Both the position numbers and the translations under genes were made by a program. A DNA stretch of 45,413 nt from Tubiluchus corallicola (Eukaryota; Priapulida; Priapulimorpha; Priapulimorphida; Tubiluchidae): NCBI GenBank assembly GCA_030141605.1, contig JAQGDQ010000007.1, positions 374,001-419,413 of the forward strand, in the 5' to 3' direction. This document shows, one piece after another, positions 1 to 12,100 of the stretch (position 1 is the stretch's first letter; each line of letters starts with the position of its first letter). A model generated the notes under the pieces. It ran no database searches and was not told the origin of the DNA. It saw only the letters and a program-made list of their open reading frames with translations.

Positions 1-1110
1 ACCATTTCCAAACATAAGTGCAAAAAACCTTTGGGTATTAAATAATACCCAATAATGGTCAAAATAATTATGCGATGTTTTGCTTGTTGGCCTATCAAGT
101 GTGTGAATTGAATATAATATTTTTATTTCATGGAATTAATTAAAGCTTCGCTGTTGTTTTAAATTTTAAGTTCATTATATTGCATTATAACACTGTTGCT
201 CACAGCAGTGGAGAACACTAGTCATATCATAACGTTTTGAATGCATTATTTATCGTTCAATGATGTATATTTTGGCAAGAAAGATCTTTATTATTATTTA
301 TTTAATTAAACATTAAATAATAATGAATGTCGTTGTGAATATTCACATGTTAATATCTCAGGCTGGTACGCTGACTAAAACAGAAACGACCAATCAGGGG
401 CAATCATTTCACTGTGTGACCAATGAGAATACTGATTATTTACTTATACAGCTTACATCATGGACAGGGGTTAAGCATAAATGACCCTTTTTACCCCTCC
501 AATCTTCTCTGGATGCTTTTTTTATGTTGAATGTTCTAGCAGGTGGTGGCACTAATGATACGATCTGGAAGATAACATCAGTGTGTTCTTTGTGCAATGG
601 ATAGTGGCAGTTTCCCTCAAAAATCAAAACATCTTGCTGCCATTGCTGAAGTCTAAAATCAATATATTTGTATGGACGATTGGCCCAGAATCAACCAAAT
701 CGAACTCTAAGCCACCGTTTCTAAATGCCCGCTATACTGACAGCTACCACTGTTATAAATATTCCTCCAAACATTAATAGCAGCAAATACATAAATATTT
801 TTAAAAAGTCATTGAAACGTCAGATATTTCTGTCTTAAGTCTCATGTTAAATATTCACTTGGCTGGTGATTCGCATCAATCCACTGGTGGTTTCTGGTCA
901 AAAATCAGTTGCAGCTGTTCTGAACGTGATCATTGTTTCCTCATTTTTTGTTTCCTTTGACTGTCTATGTTTCCTATGTTTTCTTTCTACAAACTGCAAA
1001 TAGCTCTTCTTTCTACAAACTAACAAATTGCTTTTCTTTATTCTCCTCTTCTCTCATCATCTTCATTTTTCATTCTTTATTTCAGATTTCAAGGCAGCTT
1101 AACAAGGTTC
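1..1110. other. gene-free AT-rich DNA
   Basis: No coding exon, RNA gene or recognisable transposon was found. The open frames here are short and resemble no family. A short AT-only inverted repeat (TTATTATTTA..TAAATAATAA) lies at about 288-331 and may only reflect base composition. This could be the distal upstream region of the aminotransferase gene, but nothing shows that. Confidence 0.4.
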
Positions 1111-1111
1111 A

Positions 1112-1114
<3 letters not shown>

Positions 1115-1156
<42 letters not shown>
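1115..1156. repeat. (TA)n microsatellite
   Basis: A pure TA dinucleotide run of about 42 bases, decaying into TACATATAGATATATATG up to about 1171. It is simple repeat DNA that can extrude cruciforms; no function is claimed. Confidence 0.95.
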
Positions 1157-1162
<6 letters not shown>

Positions 1163-2139
1163 GATATATATGCAAAGAAAGCTACTTTATTTTAGCGAGA
1201 ATTCTATTACACAAAAAGATGAAGGAATGAGAAATGATTATACTAAACGTGAAAATCTGAAAAACGTTTGAGTAAGTATAAATGCGTATGTATAAGTCCG
1301 TGTTAGATCTGTGTGCGATGTGCGATATGCGTTCCCGTGTTGGCAGCCTGCTTCGCCTTATAGCGCACTGCAGACACTACTCGAACAAACATTAATGTTC
1401 GAGAACAATCCAGACGCTAAGGCAGTCATTCCGACGGAACATTCTACGATGTTCTATGCCAGCGTCAGCGATCTCCACAACAATTTTATTCCAATTTTGT
1501 TTGTGATATTTGATTGTATTAGATTAATATGTCACTACCTACCAGTTTAAATCTTCATGTATTATAACTCCCATGTTTCGTGATATAAATAAAATACATT
1601 TCGTCTTACTGGGATTTGAAGTTAATTCATTTGCTTTGAAACTGACAGAAATTTTGTTTAAGATATTGTTCACCGTGATGCTATTGTTAACAAAATTTGT
1701 TTCATTGAAAAATAAGTTTGTATCATCAGCAAACTGGAATACGTAATCTTTAGCACTAACTTGATAAAAGTGATTTGTTATACAGTGTGTCTTAGATTAC
1801 ACACAGTGAGGTTTCTCATTATTAAAATATGCAAAAAAACCTTTCAAACAAAGAATTTCCCGATCGAATTAGTTCAAGTAAGCATGTATCAAATAATAGT
1901 AAAGTATATATAAATTTGAATGATTGGTGATTTGGCAGTTCCATAAGATCTGCCTTCTTCTTTCTAGAAGGCATGTATCACTGAAGTCAAGCCTATTTCA
2001 TTCATTCTTGTAATATTTCTATAATATTTTCTCAAAGTCTACATATCCTTAACAGTGCTTTAGTTCTAACATTAATTTCCGTTAATTTTGGAAAATCATG
2101 TTAGTTACGTTTTAATAATAAATCCTTTGTTCAATGAAC
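1157..2139. other. gene-free DNA with a short GC-richer block
   Basis: No gene recognised. Bases about 1290-1500 are noticeably less AT-rich than their surroundings, carry a 79-codon open frame (1311-1550, plus) without a recognisable domain, and include a 7-bp hairpin (TCGAACA..TGTTCGA, 1381-1402). It could be a transposon relic or an unrecognised exon; I cannot decide which. Confidence 0.3.
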
Positions 2140-2202
2140 AAAACCCAAGTAAGCAAGTAAAGAATAGTCAGCAAAGTTTGATTAGTCAGCAAACAGCAGC
2201 TG

Positions 2203-2969
2203 ATGCCTACACAACAAGGTGAGAGAGAAATGAGTGCCTGTAATGCAGCGGAAATAACCTTGGATTCAGCCTCTACTTTAGCTGGACATGTGCAGCCTAT
2301 TTCAGACATTCAAAAATTTGTAGAAGGATTCCAGAAGCAACTGACGTTCATTAGTAGCAAAGTTGTGAGGATTGATGACCTTATGGGAGAAGTTGCTGAG
2401 GTAACCAAATCGCAAGATTTTGTAAGCCACAAATTTGATGGTTTTCAAGAACAACTGAACAAATATCAACAAGACATGGAACATTTGAGAGACGAAAACA
2501 AGGTACTGAAAACCACTGTTAAAACATTACAAAACAGACTAAAAACTACGGAAAATGAACTAGACAAACTAGAACAATATGAGCGTAGAGACACATTGGA
2601 GATTCCTGTAATTCCTCATGAAGCTACAAATGACATAGTGCTAAGTGTAGCCAGAAATATGGGAGTGGAATTACACCCGCAAGATATTAGTACATCACAT
2701 AGACTGGTAGCACCTAAAAATGGAGGGCCTCCATGAATTATTGTAAAGTTCACAAGACGTGACAAACTGGATGAACTTTATGGTGCTAGAAGAAATGCCG
2801 GAAGCACTAAAAATCTTGACTATGCATCGTATACTGATAACCGGATCTACATCAACGAATCCTTGACTTCAACAAGGAGAAAACTACACAAACAATGTAG
2901 GGACTATGCTAAGGACCACAAAATGAGTACTGCTGGACAAAATACGGGAAGATGTACATCTTTGGTTGA
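2203..2969 (+). pseudogene. LINE ORF1-like coiled-coil protein, broken
   Basis: From ATG 2203 the frame encodes a protein with a long heptad-rich coiled coil (about residues 40-125, rich in K, E, Q, L and N), then an ORF1 core: EQYERRDTLEIPVIP, later IIVKFTRRDKLDEL and IYINESLTSTRRKL. This order (coiled coil, RRM-like core, C-terminal domain) is typical of L1/CR1-clade ORF1 proteins, which bind LINE RNA as a chaperone. Two lesions are visible. An in-frame TGA at 2734-2736 sits where family members usually have a basic residue after PP, consistent with CGA to TGA. A frameshift near 2930 follows, after which WTKYGKMYIFG and a stop (2967-2969) lie in another frame. It is therefore a pseudogene. 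Confidence 0.7.
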
Positions 2970-3235
2970 TCAATCTACTGTTTTTTTTATCGGATTTTTT
3001 GTAGTTAATGCTCATATTATCCTTTTTTCTGTTATGTTAAAAATCTTAAGTTACTTTTATTTTGTTTGCATCGCATATTCACAGTATTTAGAATTGTAAA
3101 TTTTTGGTTATTTAAATTATAATGTTCTACAATATTGCATTTCCCATCAGTTAATTGCCAATTACACACGGCAACAGAATTTAAATTTAAATAGAAAACG
3201 GTGCCAAAATTAATTTTACTTAATCGTTGCTTTTT

Positions 3236-3278
3236 AAGGGTGGCTGATTAGATAACCTACGTGTTCTTCGCTGCCCTT
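3236..3278 (+). other. LINE 3' stem-loop
   Basis: The arms AAGGGTGGC (3236-3244) and GCTGCCCTT (3270-3278) pair over nine positions, two of them G-U. The second LINE copy (minus strand, 13711-13753) has the same arms with Watson-Crick pairs at those two positions. Several LINE clades use a 3' stem-loop as the recognition site of their reverse transcriptase; that role here is inferred. Confidence 0.55.
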
Positions 3279-3596
3279 CTCTTTTGTTATGTAACATTGC
3301 ATGTATTCCTAATACTGTATTTTGTTAATTCTTGAGGAGTTAATAAATGAATTGAATTGAAGAATAAACGTTCCAATAGTTCACGCGAATTCTTTTGCTT
3401 TAACACTAATTTTGTCACTTTTCCATATTTGCTTCCAATGTGACTGGTTTAAACCAGCCTATGTTTTTGAGTTGAAAGAGTAAATGATGCAGGGCTCTGG
3501 TATCATCATAGTCTTAGAAAATTTCCCATTTTCCTGCCCGACTTTGGCGGCGACGATTTCTGTCACTGCTCGTGACAGTTTGCAATTGGTATATTA

Positions 3597-4022
3597 TGTT
3601 GGGAGCCGAGTGGACCACTGAGCTAAGTAGACAGGTGATCCGTTTCACTACCTCTTGGGCAAATAATTGTTTTCTTATAAGCAAATGTTCTAGCGATCTA
3701 TGTGTCCTACATGGGCTAGCGAGCCATGTAGGACAGTGCCCTACATGTTAATACTACTGATAATATTAAAACTAATTATCCTTGCTTTTCTTAAATGTTA
3801 AAAATTACTTTTTTACCAACAAGTTTTTTACCAACCAACAAGCACAATTTTTAATAAAATGAAGAAACTTTCACAGAATTTTCAAAAATTTGACAAAATT
3901 ACCGATTCTCGACAAAAATCGCTAGTGTCCTACTTGGGCTGCCCATGTAGGACACTACTTTTAGCGCATCGGTTTTACCGCAAGTGGTTTACTTGGCTCA
4001 GTGGTCAACTCGGCTCCCTACA
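3597..4022. mobile_element. MITE with about 32-bp terminal inverted repeats and TATTA target duplication
   Basis: The left end TGTTGGGAGCCGAGTGGACC matches the reverse complement of the right end (TGTAGGGAGCCGAGTTGACC), and the match continues through CACTGAGCYAAGT. The 426-bp unit is flanked on both sides by TATTA (3592-3596 and 4023-4027). Inside are two further hairpins built on TGTCCTACATGGG / CCATGTAGGACA, near 3710-3735 and 3925-3955. No transposase is encoded, so it is a non-autonomous DNA element. The superfamily is not certain. A 103-codon open frame across it is incidental. Confidence 0.8.
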
Positions 4023-4027
4023 TATTA

Positions 4028-5380
4028 TTATTATTGGTATGGTTGCATGTGGGCTGGTGCCGTTTGTTGTTTTTTATATAACCTTAGTATTTGACGCATT
4101 TGAGGTAAGTGTTAAAAAATTATTTCGTTATCATTGGTTGCATACCAATAATAAATGTTTTCTCATTTAAATTTTGTTATTAAGAATTATCTCAAGTTTT
4201 ACTATTTTTTGGCTAATGTAATAGTAATACTATACTATAGCGTTGCTGTGAGTGTGAGTCGTGATAGACCTACATAAAAATTAAAATCTAGTTCAGGCTT
4301 GATCAAGAGATACACTGTTCCCTTGATCGATGTAGAATGTATTGACTTTAGAGTTACACTGCGTAGGGTGTTCGCGCTTGCTCGACATCCCCATGTACCA
4401 TTCTCACCTTGAACTGTATTGTGGTGCCATGTAGCACCTCACTGTTACTGCATAGATTACGTTAGATTATTAGTTTATAGATAGTTACTGTCTAAGTCCT
4501 TATTTCTTTGGATAAGATATCAGTTGACATTATGTAACAATAAAAATTACATTACTCGGTACATAACAATGCCAATGGACAACATGGTGGTCGTGGTAAG
4601 ACCTGGGTCTGACTCATTTCAAGGCTTTGCCTCTGAAATCAACCGCTGAACCAACAGAGGTATCTAGTCATGTTCAGATGTGTATACATATAATATGTCC
4701 TTGAGATGTGTGTATATATCACACATCTTGCTTCACATGTGTGCATGTGTGAATGTGGATAATATATAAAGAGCCACATTCTACAAGGTAAACAGTCAAA
4801 GCGGCATGGTGCATGGAACCATCTAAAATGGGAATCAAAGTGGTTCAGGCAAGTTTGGCCGTCAAGAACTTGCCTGAAAGCAGTTTCACTGCCATACTTA
4901 ACTTTAGTCGCCAAGCTCAACACCTCAGTTTTCTTTCATATCACCTTCTTGTTATGCCAGTCTTAACATCACTCAATTTTTATGCTACGTCGTATTCTTC
5001 ACTAACTTGGATGTGGTGATTGGCTTATAGACCTAACAAAATATTATTGAATTTTACAGGATTTTCATCTGCTTGGGTGGTAGTGGTTGTCCTGCCTTCC
5101 TTTTTTGCCTAGTGATGCTAGCTTGGCGACAGATCTTCCGTCCTGCTAAATGTACGAAGTTTCATTGTTTATAGTTACGAGTAGATAGTGGCCTATTGTT
5201 TTTTTTACATTTGATAGCTATTAACCTTTTCACTGCAGCTACACTGACTTTGCATAACTTCTTGTCATGGGTTACTAAAACAGAATCTTGTAAATATGCA
5301 AATAGTTGTTCATTTTGGAGTACTAATATTAAATATTAGTTTTATTTCTACACATAAGAGCACACATGTGTACATTCTCT
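4028..5380. other. gene-free DNA
   Basis: No coding exon or transposon was recognised. A 9-bp hairpin (AGATGTGTG..CACACATCT) sits near 4703-4730. A tRNA-like A-box stretch on the minus strand near 4640-4660 is too weak to call a SINE. Confidence 0.35.
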
Positions 5381-5460
5381 CACGCATGCACACTCACACA
5401 CAAACACACTCACACACGCATGCACACACACACGCACACACACACACAGACACACACACA
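5381..5460. repeat. (CA)n microsatellite, impure
   Basis: About 80 bases of CA/CACA units with interruptions such as GCATGCACACA and CAGACACA. It lies about 500 bases upstream of the first recognised aminotransferase exon. The open frame across it is a by-product of the repeat. Confidence 0.95.
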
Positions 5461-5983
5461 ATTCATAATGTGCATTCATTTTATAAGAATGTAGAACAGT
5501 CAATTGAATGTATAAGTTTCATCAATGATCTACAAGTGGTTTTGCTAGTATTGTGCAATGCACCTGGCTTCAGATGCTGATTGGCTGGTCAGCGTTACTT
5601 GTGTGAAGCAATCCCAATCTCACGGCTGCTAAACTTTTCTATAATGTTCTTGCATGGCCGTATCAGTGAAATAAACAGATCTGGGAACTGCACTTAGTGC
5701 TGAGCTTGGGCGGTAGCTTAACACCTACCGTTCGTGGCACGAAAAAAATAAGCGGCAGTGTGCCACCTGTAAAGCAAGTATTAGACTTTTGACAATTAAT
5801 AATGCCTCTGTATAAAGTTGTCAATATTTTAACGAACATCATTTACTATAATCAAAATTTAGCAATATAAATGCAAAATAGAAAGTAGAATACAGTCCAT
5901 AATAAGTGTTATTCGTGGAAAAATGTGTACATATATGCAATTACATATATTCTGTATAGTTATGTATTATTAATTTTTTTCAG

Positions 5984-6159
5984 TATTACTAAGAACATTG
6001 AGCACCGTGAGTGACATGGGAGACAGGTATTACCGCAGTTGTTTTGATGAGTGGGGGCAGAATGAACCTGATATGATTTACCTCAGCATTGGTGCCCCGG
6101 ATAATAGAGCCCTCAGTAATACAGCTAGGATGTGGCAGAAGGCAACTGAACATAGACTC
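5984..6159 (+). CDS. aminotransferase exon 1 (first recognised)
   Basis: The acceptor is TTTTTTTCAG (ending 5983) and the donor GTAAGT (6160). It codes for MGDRYYRSCFDEWGQ.. to ATEHRL from ATG 6016, ending in phase 0. The IYLSIGAPDN segment matches the N-terminal substrate-site loop of the family. The 32 bases before the ATG may be 5' UTR joined to an upstream exon that I could not identify. Confidence 0.82.
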
Positions 6160-9100
6160 GTAAGTAATAATAGACAATGAAAAGTCATCATTTGTGATTA
6201 TTTTGTGCTTTCGACTTTCGTTTTAGCTTTGATTTTTTTAATGAAGTTCCTCACAAATTTTTTAGCATTAGTTTTTTTTAGCAAAATTGGCAACTTGCAA
6301 GCCTTGAATTAGCTATTGATTATTTATTTCAAATGATCATTGCTTAGCCCATTTAGAGAAACATGACCAGTAATGTAGCCTGTAAAATTTTGCAGCTGAA
6401 TTTGCACGCACGTAAAGATTGTATTATGGACCTTATACTATATCTACATGCTATACATGTGTAATATGTATTTACTTTTTGCTAAGTATATTATTAAGTT
6501 TTTTTAGAGTCTCATCGTTAGCTTCTGTACTGCCTTGTGTAGCTTCAGTAGAGTTACTGTCATTTACACTAGTGTTTTATTAAGCTTCAACAGAGCTACT
6601 ATAATTTGTATTAGTGTTTCGTGAAGCTTCCATAGAGTTACTGCCATTTATTCTAGTACTCAGTAAAGCTTCCATGGAGCTACCATCATTTACACTAGTG
6701 TTTCATCAAGCTTCCACAGAACTATCGTCATTTATACTAGTATTTCTTCAAGCTTCCGCAATGTTACTGTCATTTACGCTAGTGTTTCATCGAGCTTCCG
6801 CAGAGCTACTATAATTTGTATTAGTTTTCGTGAAACTTCCATAGAGTTACTGCCATTTATTCTAGTACTCAGTAAAGCTCATAGAGCTACCATCATTTAT
6901 TATACTAGTGTTTCATCAAGCTTCCATAGAGTTGCCATATCTTATACTAGTGCTTCATTAAGCTTTTGTTGTGTTGCTTCAATAAGCTTCCCATACAGTT
7001 GCTGTCATTTATACTAGTGTTCCATAAAGTTTTCATTAGAGTTGCTCCTCATTTGGCTTTATTCAGCTTTAGAGGTTCATGTTAGTACTTTACTCAATTT
7101 TTTTAGGATTACCGTGATTGCCCAAGTACTTCATTCAACATTTTGAGGATTGCCTTGATTGCAGTAGTGCTTCATTCAGCTTTTTTTAGGTTTACCGTGA
7201 TTGCACTAGTGCTTCATTCAGCTTTTTTTAGGATTACCGTGATTGCCCAAGTACTTCACTCAACTTTTTGAGGATTGCCTTGATTGCAGTAGTGCTTCAT
7301 TCAGCTTTTTTTAGGATTGCCATGATTGCACTAGTGCTTCATTCAGCTTTTTTTAGGATTACCGTGATTGCCCAAGTACTTCACTCAACTTTTTGAGGAT
7401 TGCCTTGATTGCAGTAGTGCTTCATTCAGCTTTTTTTAGGATTGCCATGATTGCACTAGTGCTTCATTCAGCTTTTTTTAGGATTACCGTGATTGCCCAA
7501 GTACTTCACTCAACTTTTTGAGGATTGCCTTGATTGCAGTAGTGCTTCATTCAGCTTTTTTTAGGATTACCATAATTGCACTAGTGCTTCTGTCTGCTTA
7601 GTGAGGTTTGCCATTATTCAGTAGAATTTAGAAATTTTACTTTTTACTGAAAAGCCAAGAAGTTTTATATATTTTTGTATTTTCTAAACTTATAGAAGAG
7701 AGAATTGCAGGAGGGGAATATGTTTCAATATGGTCCAGTGAGGGGAGACTTCTACTTCCGAGACAATTTAGCAAAGTTTCTTTCCGAGCAGTATCGAGAC
7801 AACGTTGACAGGTATGTAGTTGTTCATTTGTTATGCAGTATACACACACGTACATTTATTATATATACATAAAAAATAACCAGTATTCCGATTTCCCACA
7901 TTTTTGTTTCCTATTCTGAGAATGTTTGCTTGTTCTCTAGTACATATTTTTGCTGTACTATGTTAAGCATTTTTAGTGCATATTTCGCGATAGATTACCG
8001 AAAAGCGAATACATACTTTGGCCTTCTTGAAATCTTCGCATCCTATAATGGCACCTTGCACTAAAATCTGTAATGCTGGAATTTTTAAGTAGCACTGTAA
8101 CGGCACTACATAAGCTTGGCAAGCCCCAAAAAGAAGAGTAGACCTAGTGTAAAAACAGGTTGGTTGTCTTAAGCAGCCACTTTTAATTCACATTAATTTG
8201 GAATCATTGAAGGCTAGAGTCATGAAACTTGCAGAGCAATACACCTAGGATAAGGGTCGAGGACAACACTGGACATTGGTCAGTTCGAGTGGCTACCTGA
8301 CTATGGGCTATCAACTACTAATGCTTGCCTACTCACCATTGGTCAATGGTGCTTACACGTCCCATGTAGTGTCCAATATACAAATGCATATATCTGTTAT
8401 ATACATGTACATCAGAAGCAACATGTGTTTTTTCTGTGTTTTTCTTTTCCTGTTCTCAGAATACTTACTTGTTCTTTTGTACATGTGTTTTTCACTATTG
8501 TGTTATGTACAGTTTTATTAATGTAGAATGGTCACATTGTATTAGCTTTAATCATTTAGAATTCCTTAGTAAATAATTGTAAAAAATCTTTGATATTTTT
8601 TATCTGAAAATTTTATACTAAATGCTAAACACAGGTACTTTTCTTTTTCACTTGCTTAATTAGCCCATATTATGAAAAACTGAGAAAACATGTAAAAAGT
8701 GAAAACACATTATCAGTTTACATATAATATGGTAGCTGTAAAATGTTTTCATGCTTTATTTATTTAATTTTTTGTGAAAGTGTTTCAAGAAAGAAATCCC
8801 AATACTTGATAATAACGAAATCTCAATGTTCAACACAAAATACGCTTTTGGCTTGATTAGTCTTTCTCCACCAAGCAATATATCACTTCTGATGTGTATT
8901 TATAGGCGTGATTTATATGTGAACACTGGTGCTACCAACGGTCTTCGATTTCTTACTACTACGTTATTTCCCACCGGAAGCCTGATATTTGTTGAAGACC
9001 CGACATACTTTGTTGCCCTAAACATCTTGAAGAAAGAGTTGGGAATGAATCTAGTCGGAGGTAACATTGTGCAAATCTAGCAAACTTATTACAATTATTG

Positions 9101-12100
9101 ATTTTTACCAAATAAGAGCAGTGTGGATCTGTGTACTATTTGTTGTAATTTGCTAATCGTTTACTTTTTTCTTTTACGTAAAATATAAAAAAAGTGATAA
9201 ACAAATAATTGTTGAAGTTTACTGGCATAATTCACCAAGGATTCTTCCACTTCTAGTGTAGTGGATTGCTCTCTAAAAGCTTGTTTGTACTTCAGGTGAA
9301 ATAACCATTTTTCTTGTTCTTTCCTGTATAAGAAAAATTTTATTGCAGCACTTTGCCCTGAAAATTGAACTGCTATGTTAAGGTATTTAGAATATTTATG
9401 GGTTATTTAGTCTTTCTAGTGATTTCTTGGTAACTAGGTTGGTAAAGCACTCGGACATCAAATTATGTGTGGGTGAGGATAATTTTTTTACCTGCCATGT
9501 CAACTGTGGAGTTTGGTAATTGTACATAATTCTGTTGTAGAATTTGCTGCTACAATTTATGATGTTACTGTTTTATTCTATCTATCGCAACATTTAGAAT
9601 TTATTTCTTTAAATTTTTGATAGAAAGTATAAACTAATCAATTTTTGTGCTCATTCTCACATACAAAGATAGTGGAGTTGAAAAAAGGTGGCAACCCCAT
9701 TCCTTTTTTTATTGTTCGTAAGGGTTTTGCGCATTTCATTTTTGTAGAAAGATTGTCGTTTTATATAACAGGTAGTTTGACGATTGCTCGTGGTATGTTA
9801 GATTTATGAGGTTAAAAAAATGGATCTGTTGTGTGCTGATCCATTTGTGGATTATTCAGCAACTCTTTTGTGATATTTACAAATGGTTTTCATTTTTCTG
9901 TGAACAGTGGGCTTGCAAGCTAACCCAAATACTGTTGTAATAATATTGTGAAACAAAAAAAATATTGTTAATAACACTAAAAAAACATTGCTACTATTTT
10001 CCTCCAAAATACCACATACTGTGGTTATGGCATTTTTTCTCTTCATGTATTTAGAAATTCATTTGGAAAATATGATTTTATGAGTTTATTTTTGCAAGAA
10101 TGGTATTCTCTTTTCAGTTCCGACCAAAAACTGTGCCATTGATACAGGTGAATTTGAAAGGCTACTACAAAAGCACACCAGTAGTTTACAACCTGTAACA
10201 AAAAAGCATTCTTATTCCACCATGCTGTATTTAGTACCAACCTTCAACAATCCCACGGGAATCAGCTATACTCCAGGTAAGCAGTATCTGTTGCCAGGTG
10301 CTGGTTAAACATTTGAAATTGTTTTCTGTCTTTAAGCTTTCTTATATCTAATGTAGTTCAATTATTGTTCAAACAAAGATCATCTACCATTGCTTTTTGA
10401 CGCAATTAGTAAATTAACTGGTACTAATTTTAGTTTTTCTTTTAGAGTACATGAAATTAATTAAAGTGGCATTTATGTAGCATCTGGTATGCATTATGCA
10501 TTATCCACCTGCAAAATAGCTCCGGAATAAAAATCAATAAGAGACAACTGCAGAAAAAATAACGTATAACCCAGGCCTGATAAACGGGTGCATTGAAAAC
10601 AATATAAACCGATTTGATTTATTCCGCATCCGCATAACGAATACACATTCCTGCTGCTACATAAAGGCCACTTAACAGTAAACGATTTTAACTTTTTCAT
10701 TAATTAATTATAGCACACATGATGGAAAGCATTGTATTTGCTAATATTTGTTCTTAGTTTGACTTAGTTAACTAATAAAAGTCATTGATACATCAAGATG
10801 ATTAGCGATAATTTTTCAGACACTACTATAACTATATTAATTTTTACATTTGAATAAAAGATCAGTGTATATTAACACATTTTTTTTGTGTTAATATACA
10901 TATTAACATATATATATTTCACATTAATCCAGTTATTTTAATGATTTTAAGATTTTAATAAGTATCATCTGTTAACTATATTAATGTTGTAATTTATTAC
11001 CATAATAAATAAATTAACAAAATGTCTAAAATGGGCTGTTCTTTAGTCCATTAACTGTGAAATACCTTTTACTGACCTTTAGCCTTGTATTGTCATTACA
11101 CGACTAATTAGATATTATTCTTTAAACACATTTTACCATGTTACATCTGTGATGCACTCTTTCAATTAAAGCGAAACCGGACCAATCATGAACTGTAGGT
11201 CAAAACGTCTACCGTATTTCTTCGAGTATAATGCGCACACGTGTATAATGTGCACCCCTAATTTTCGATTAAAAATCGGTATAAAATTTTGTTTCACTTT
11301 TTCTCGGCTCAGACCAAGCATTGTAAGTGACAAACGTTGTTGAACACGTGTGGCTATGATAAAAATCATTTATTGACAACGCAAAGTAAACTATGAACAC
11401 AATTCCGAAATAAAATTTGCAATATTTATTTAAAATCCTTCAAAGTCCGATTCATCATCAGATACACCAAAGAGTTGTTCCCATTCTTCTTGAGTCAATT
11501 TATCATCAGTGTGTGCGAGGCAAGGAAATAGTCAACTACCATACATCACAACGGATAATAAGAATTCTCGGAAATGGCACCATCTGACAAAGTCTGCTGA
11601 TGACGCAAATATTATTGATTATTTCCTTAGCTACACCTCGCCTCTGCCATTAGTGTTGGGCATGAGCCGTTGAGAATTATTTATTTTAGATCGTCCACGC
11701 AAGTGCTCTGGATACTGTTACTAAAAATAGACCATAGGCATTTTGTGGGTCGAGAGATGTGGCTGCATTCAATGTTTTGTGATTGTGGTCATCGATATCT
11801 TCAACTAATGAGTCATTGCACAAATAATATATTGATACATCTGTCACCCCAGCCCTCGTTTATAACGCGCACCCAAACTTTGAGTTCTTTTTTAGGTAGA
11901 AAAGTTTGCGTGTTATATTCGAATAAATACGGTACTCTTTAAAATATTGAACGGTAACATACGTGTGCTTTCAATCCCAAATCATCCATATGTCGGCTGC
12001 AAAGTAGAATGCACCAAAAATTTGGTCAAATGTTAATTTTCTGTTTTTTATAAAAACAAATGCTAAATATATTGGACTTTAAATAATATTCTAGCATCAA

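Larger units (their letters stand above)
2140..3362 (+). mobile_element. LINE copy keeping ORF1 and 3' tail, ORF2 missing (half-LINE)
   Basis: A non-LTR retrotransposon copy on the plus strand. An ORF1-like region (2203-2969) is followed after only about 260 bases by a LINE-like 3' end: a 9-bp stem-loop at 3236-3278 and a terminal TTGAATTGAA tail near 3350-3362. No endonuclease or reverse transcriptase lies between them, so ORF2 was lost before or during insertion. The 3' segment is clearly related to the reverse complement of 13690-13770 in this window, which supports the LINE assignment. The left boundary is approximate and no target-site duplication was identified. Confidence 0.6.

Noticed and set aside
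288-331. AT-only inverted repeat near the left end
   Set aside because: It consists only of A and T with low complexity, so pairing is not informative.
4560-4680. tRNA-like A-box (TTGGTTCAGCGGTT) on the minus strand
   Set aside because: No B-box follows at the proper distance and no second copy was found in the window.
5296-5580. His/Thr-rich open frame
   Set aside because: It is a translation of the (CA)n tract.
6614-6814. A 14-residue tandem peptide repeat (LVFHQASTELSSF-like)
   Set aside because: The 42-bp minisatellite is divisible by three and so looks coding in one frame; the periodicity belongs to the DNA, later monomers of 41 bp break the frame, and it lies inside an intron.
10866-10900. 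13-bp perfect hairpin TGTATATTAACAC..GTGTTAATATACA
   Set aside because: Short AT-rich palindromes are expected by chance in DNA this AT-rich; no target duplication or family evidence.
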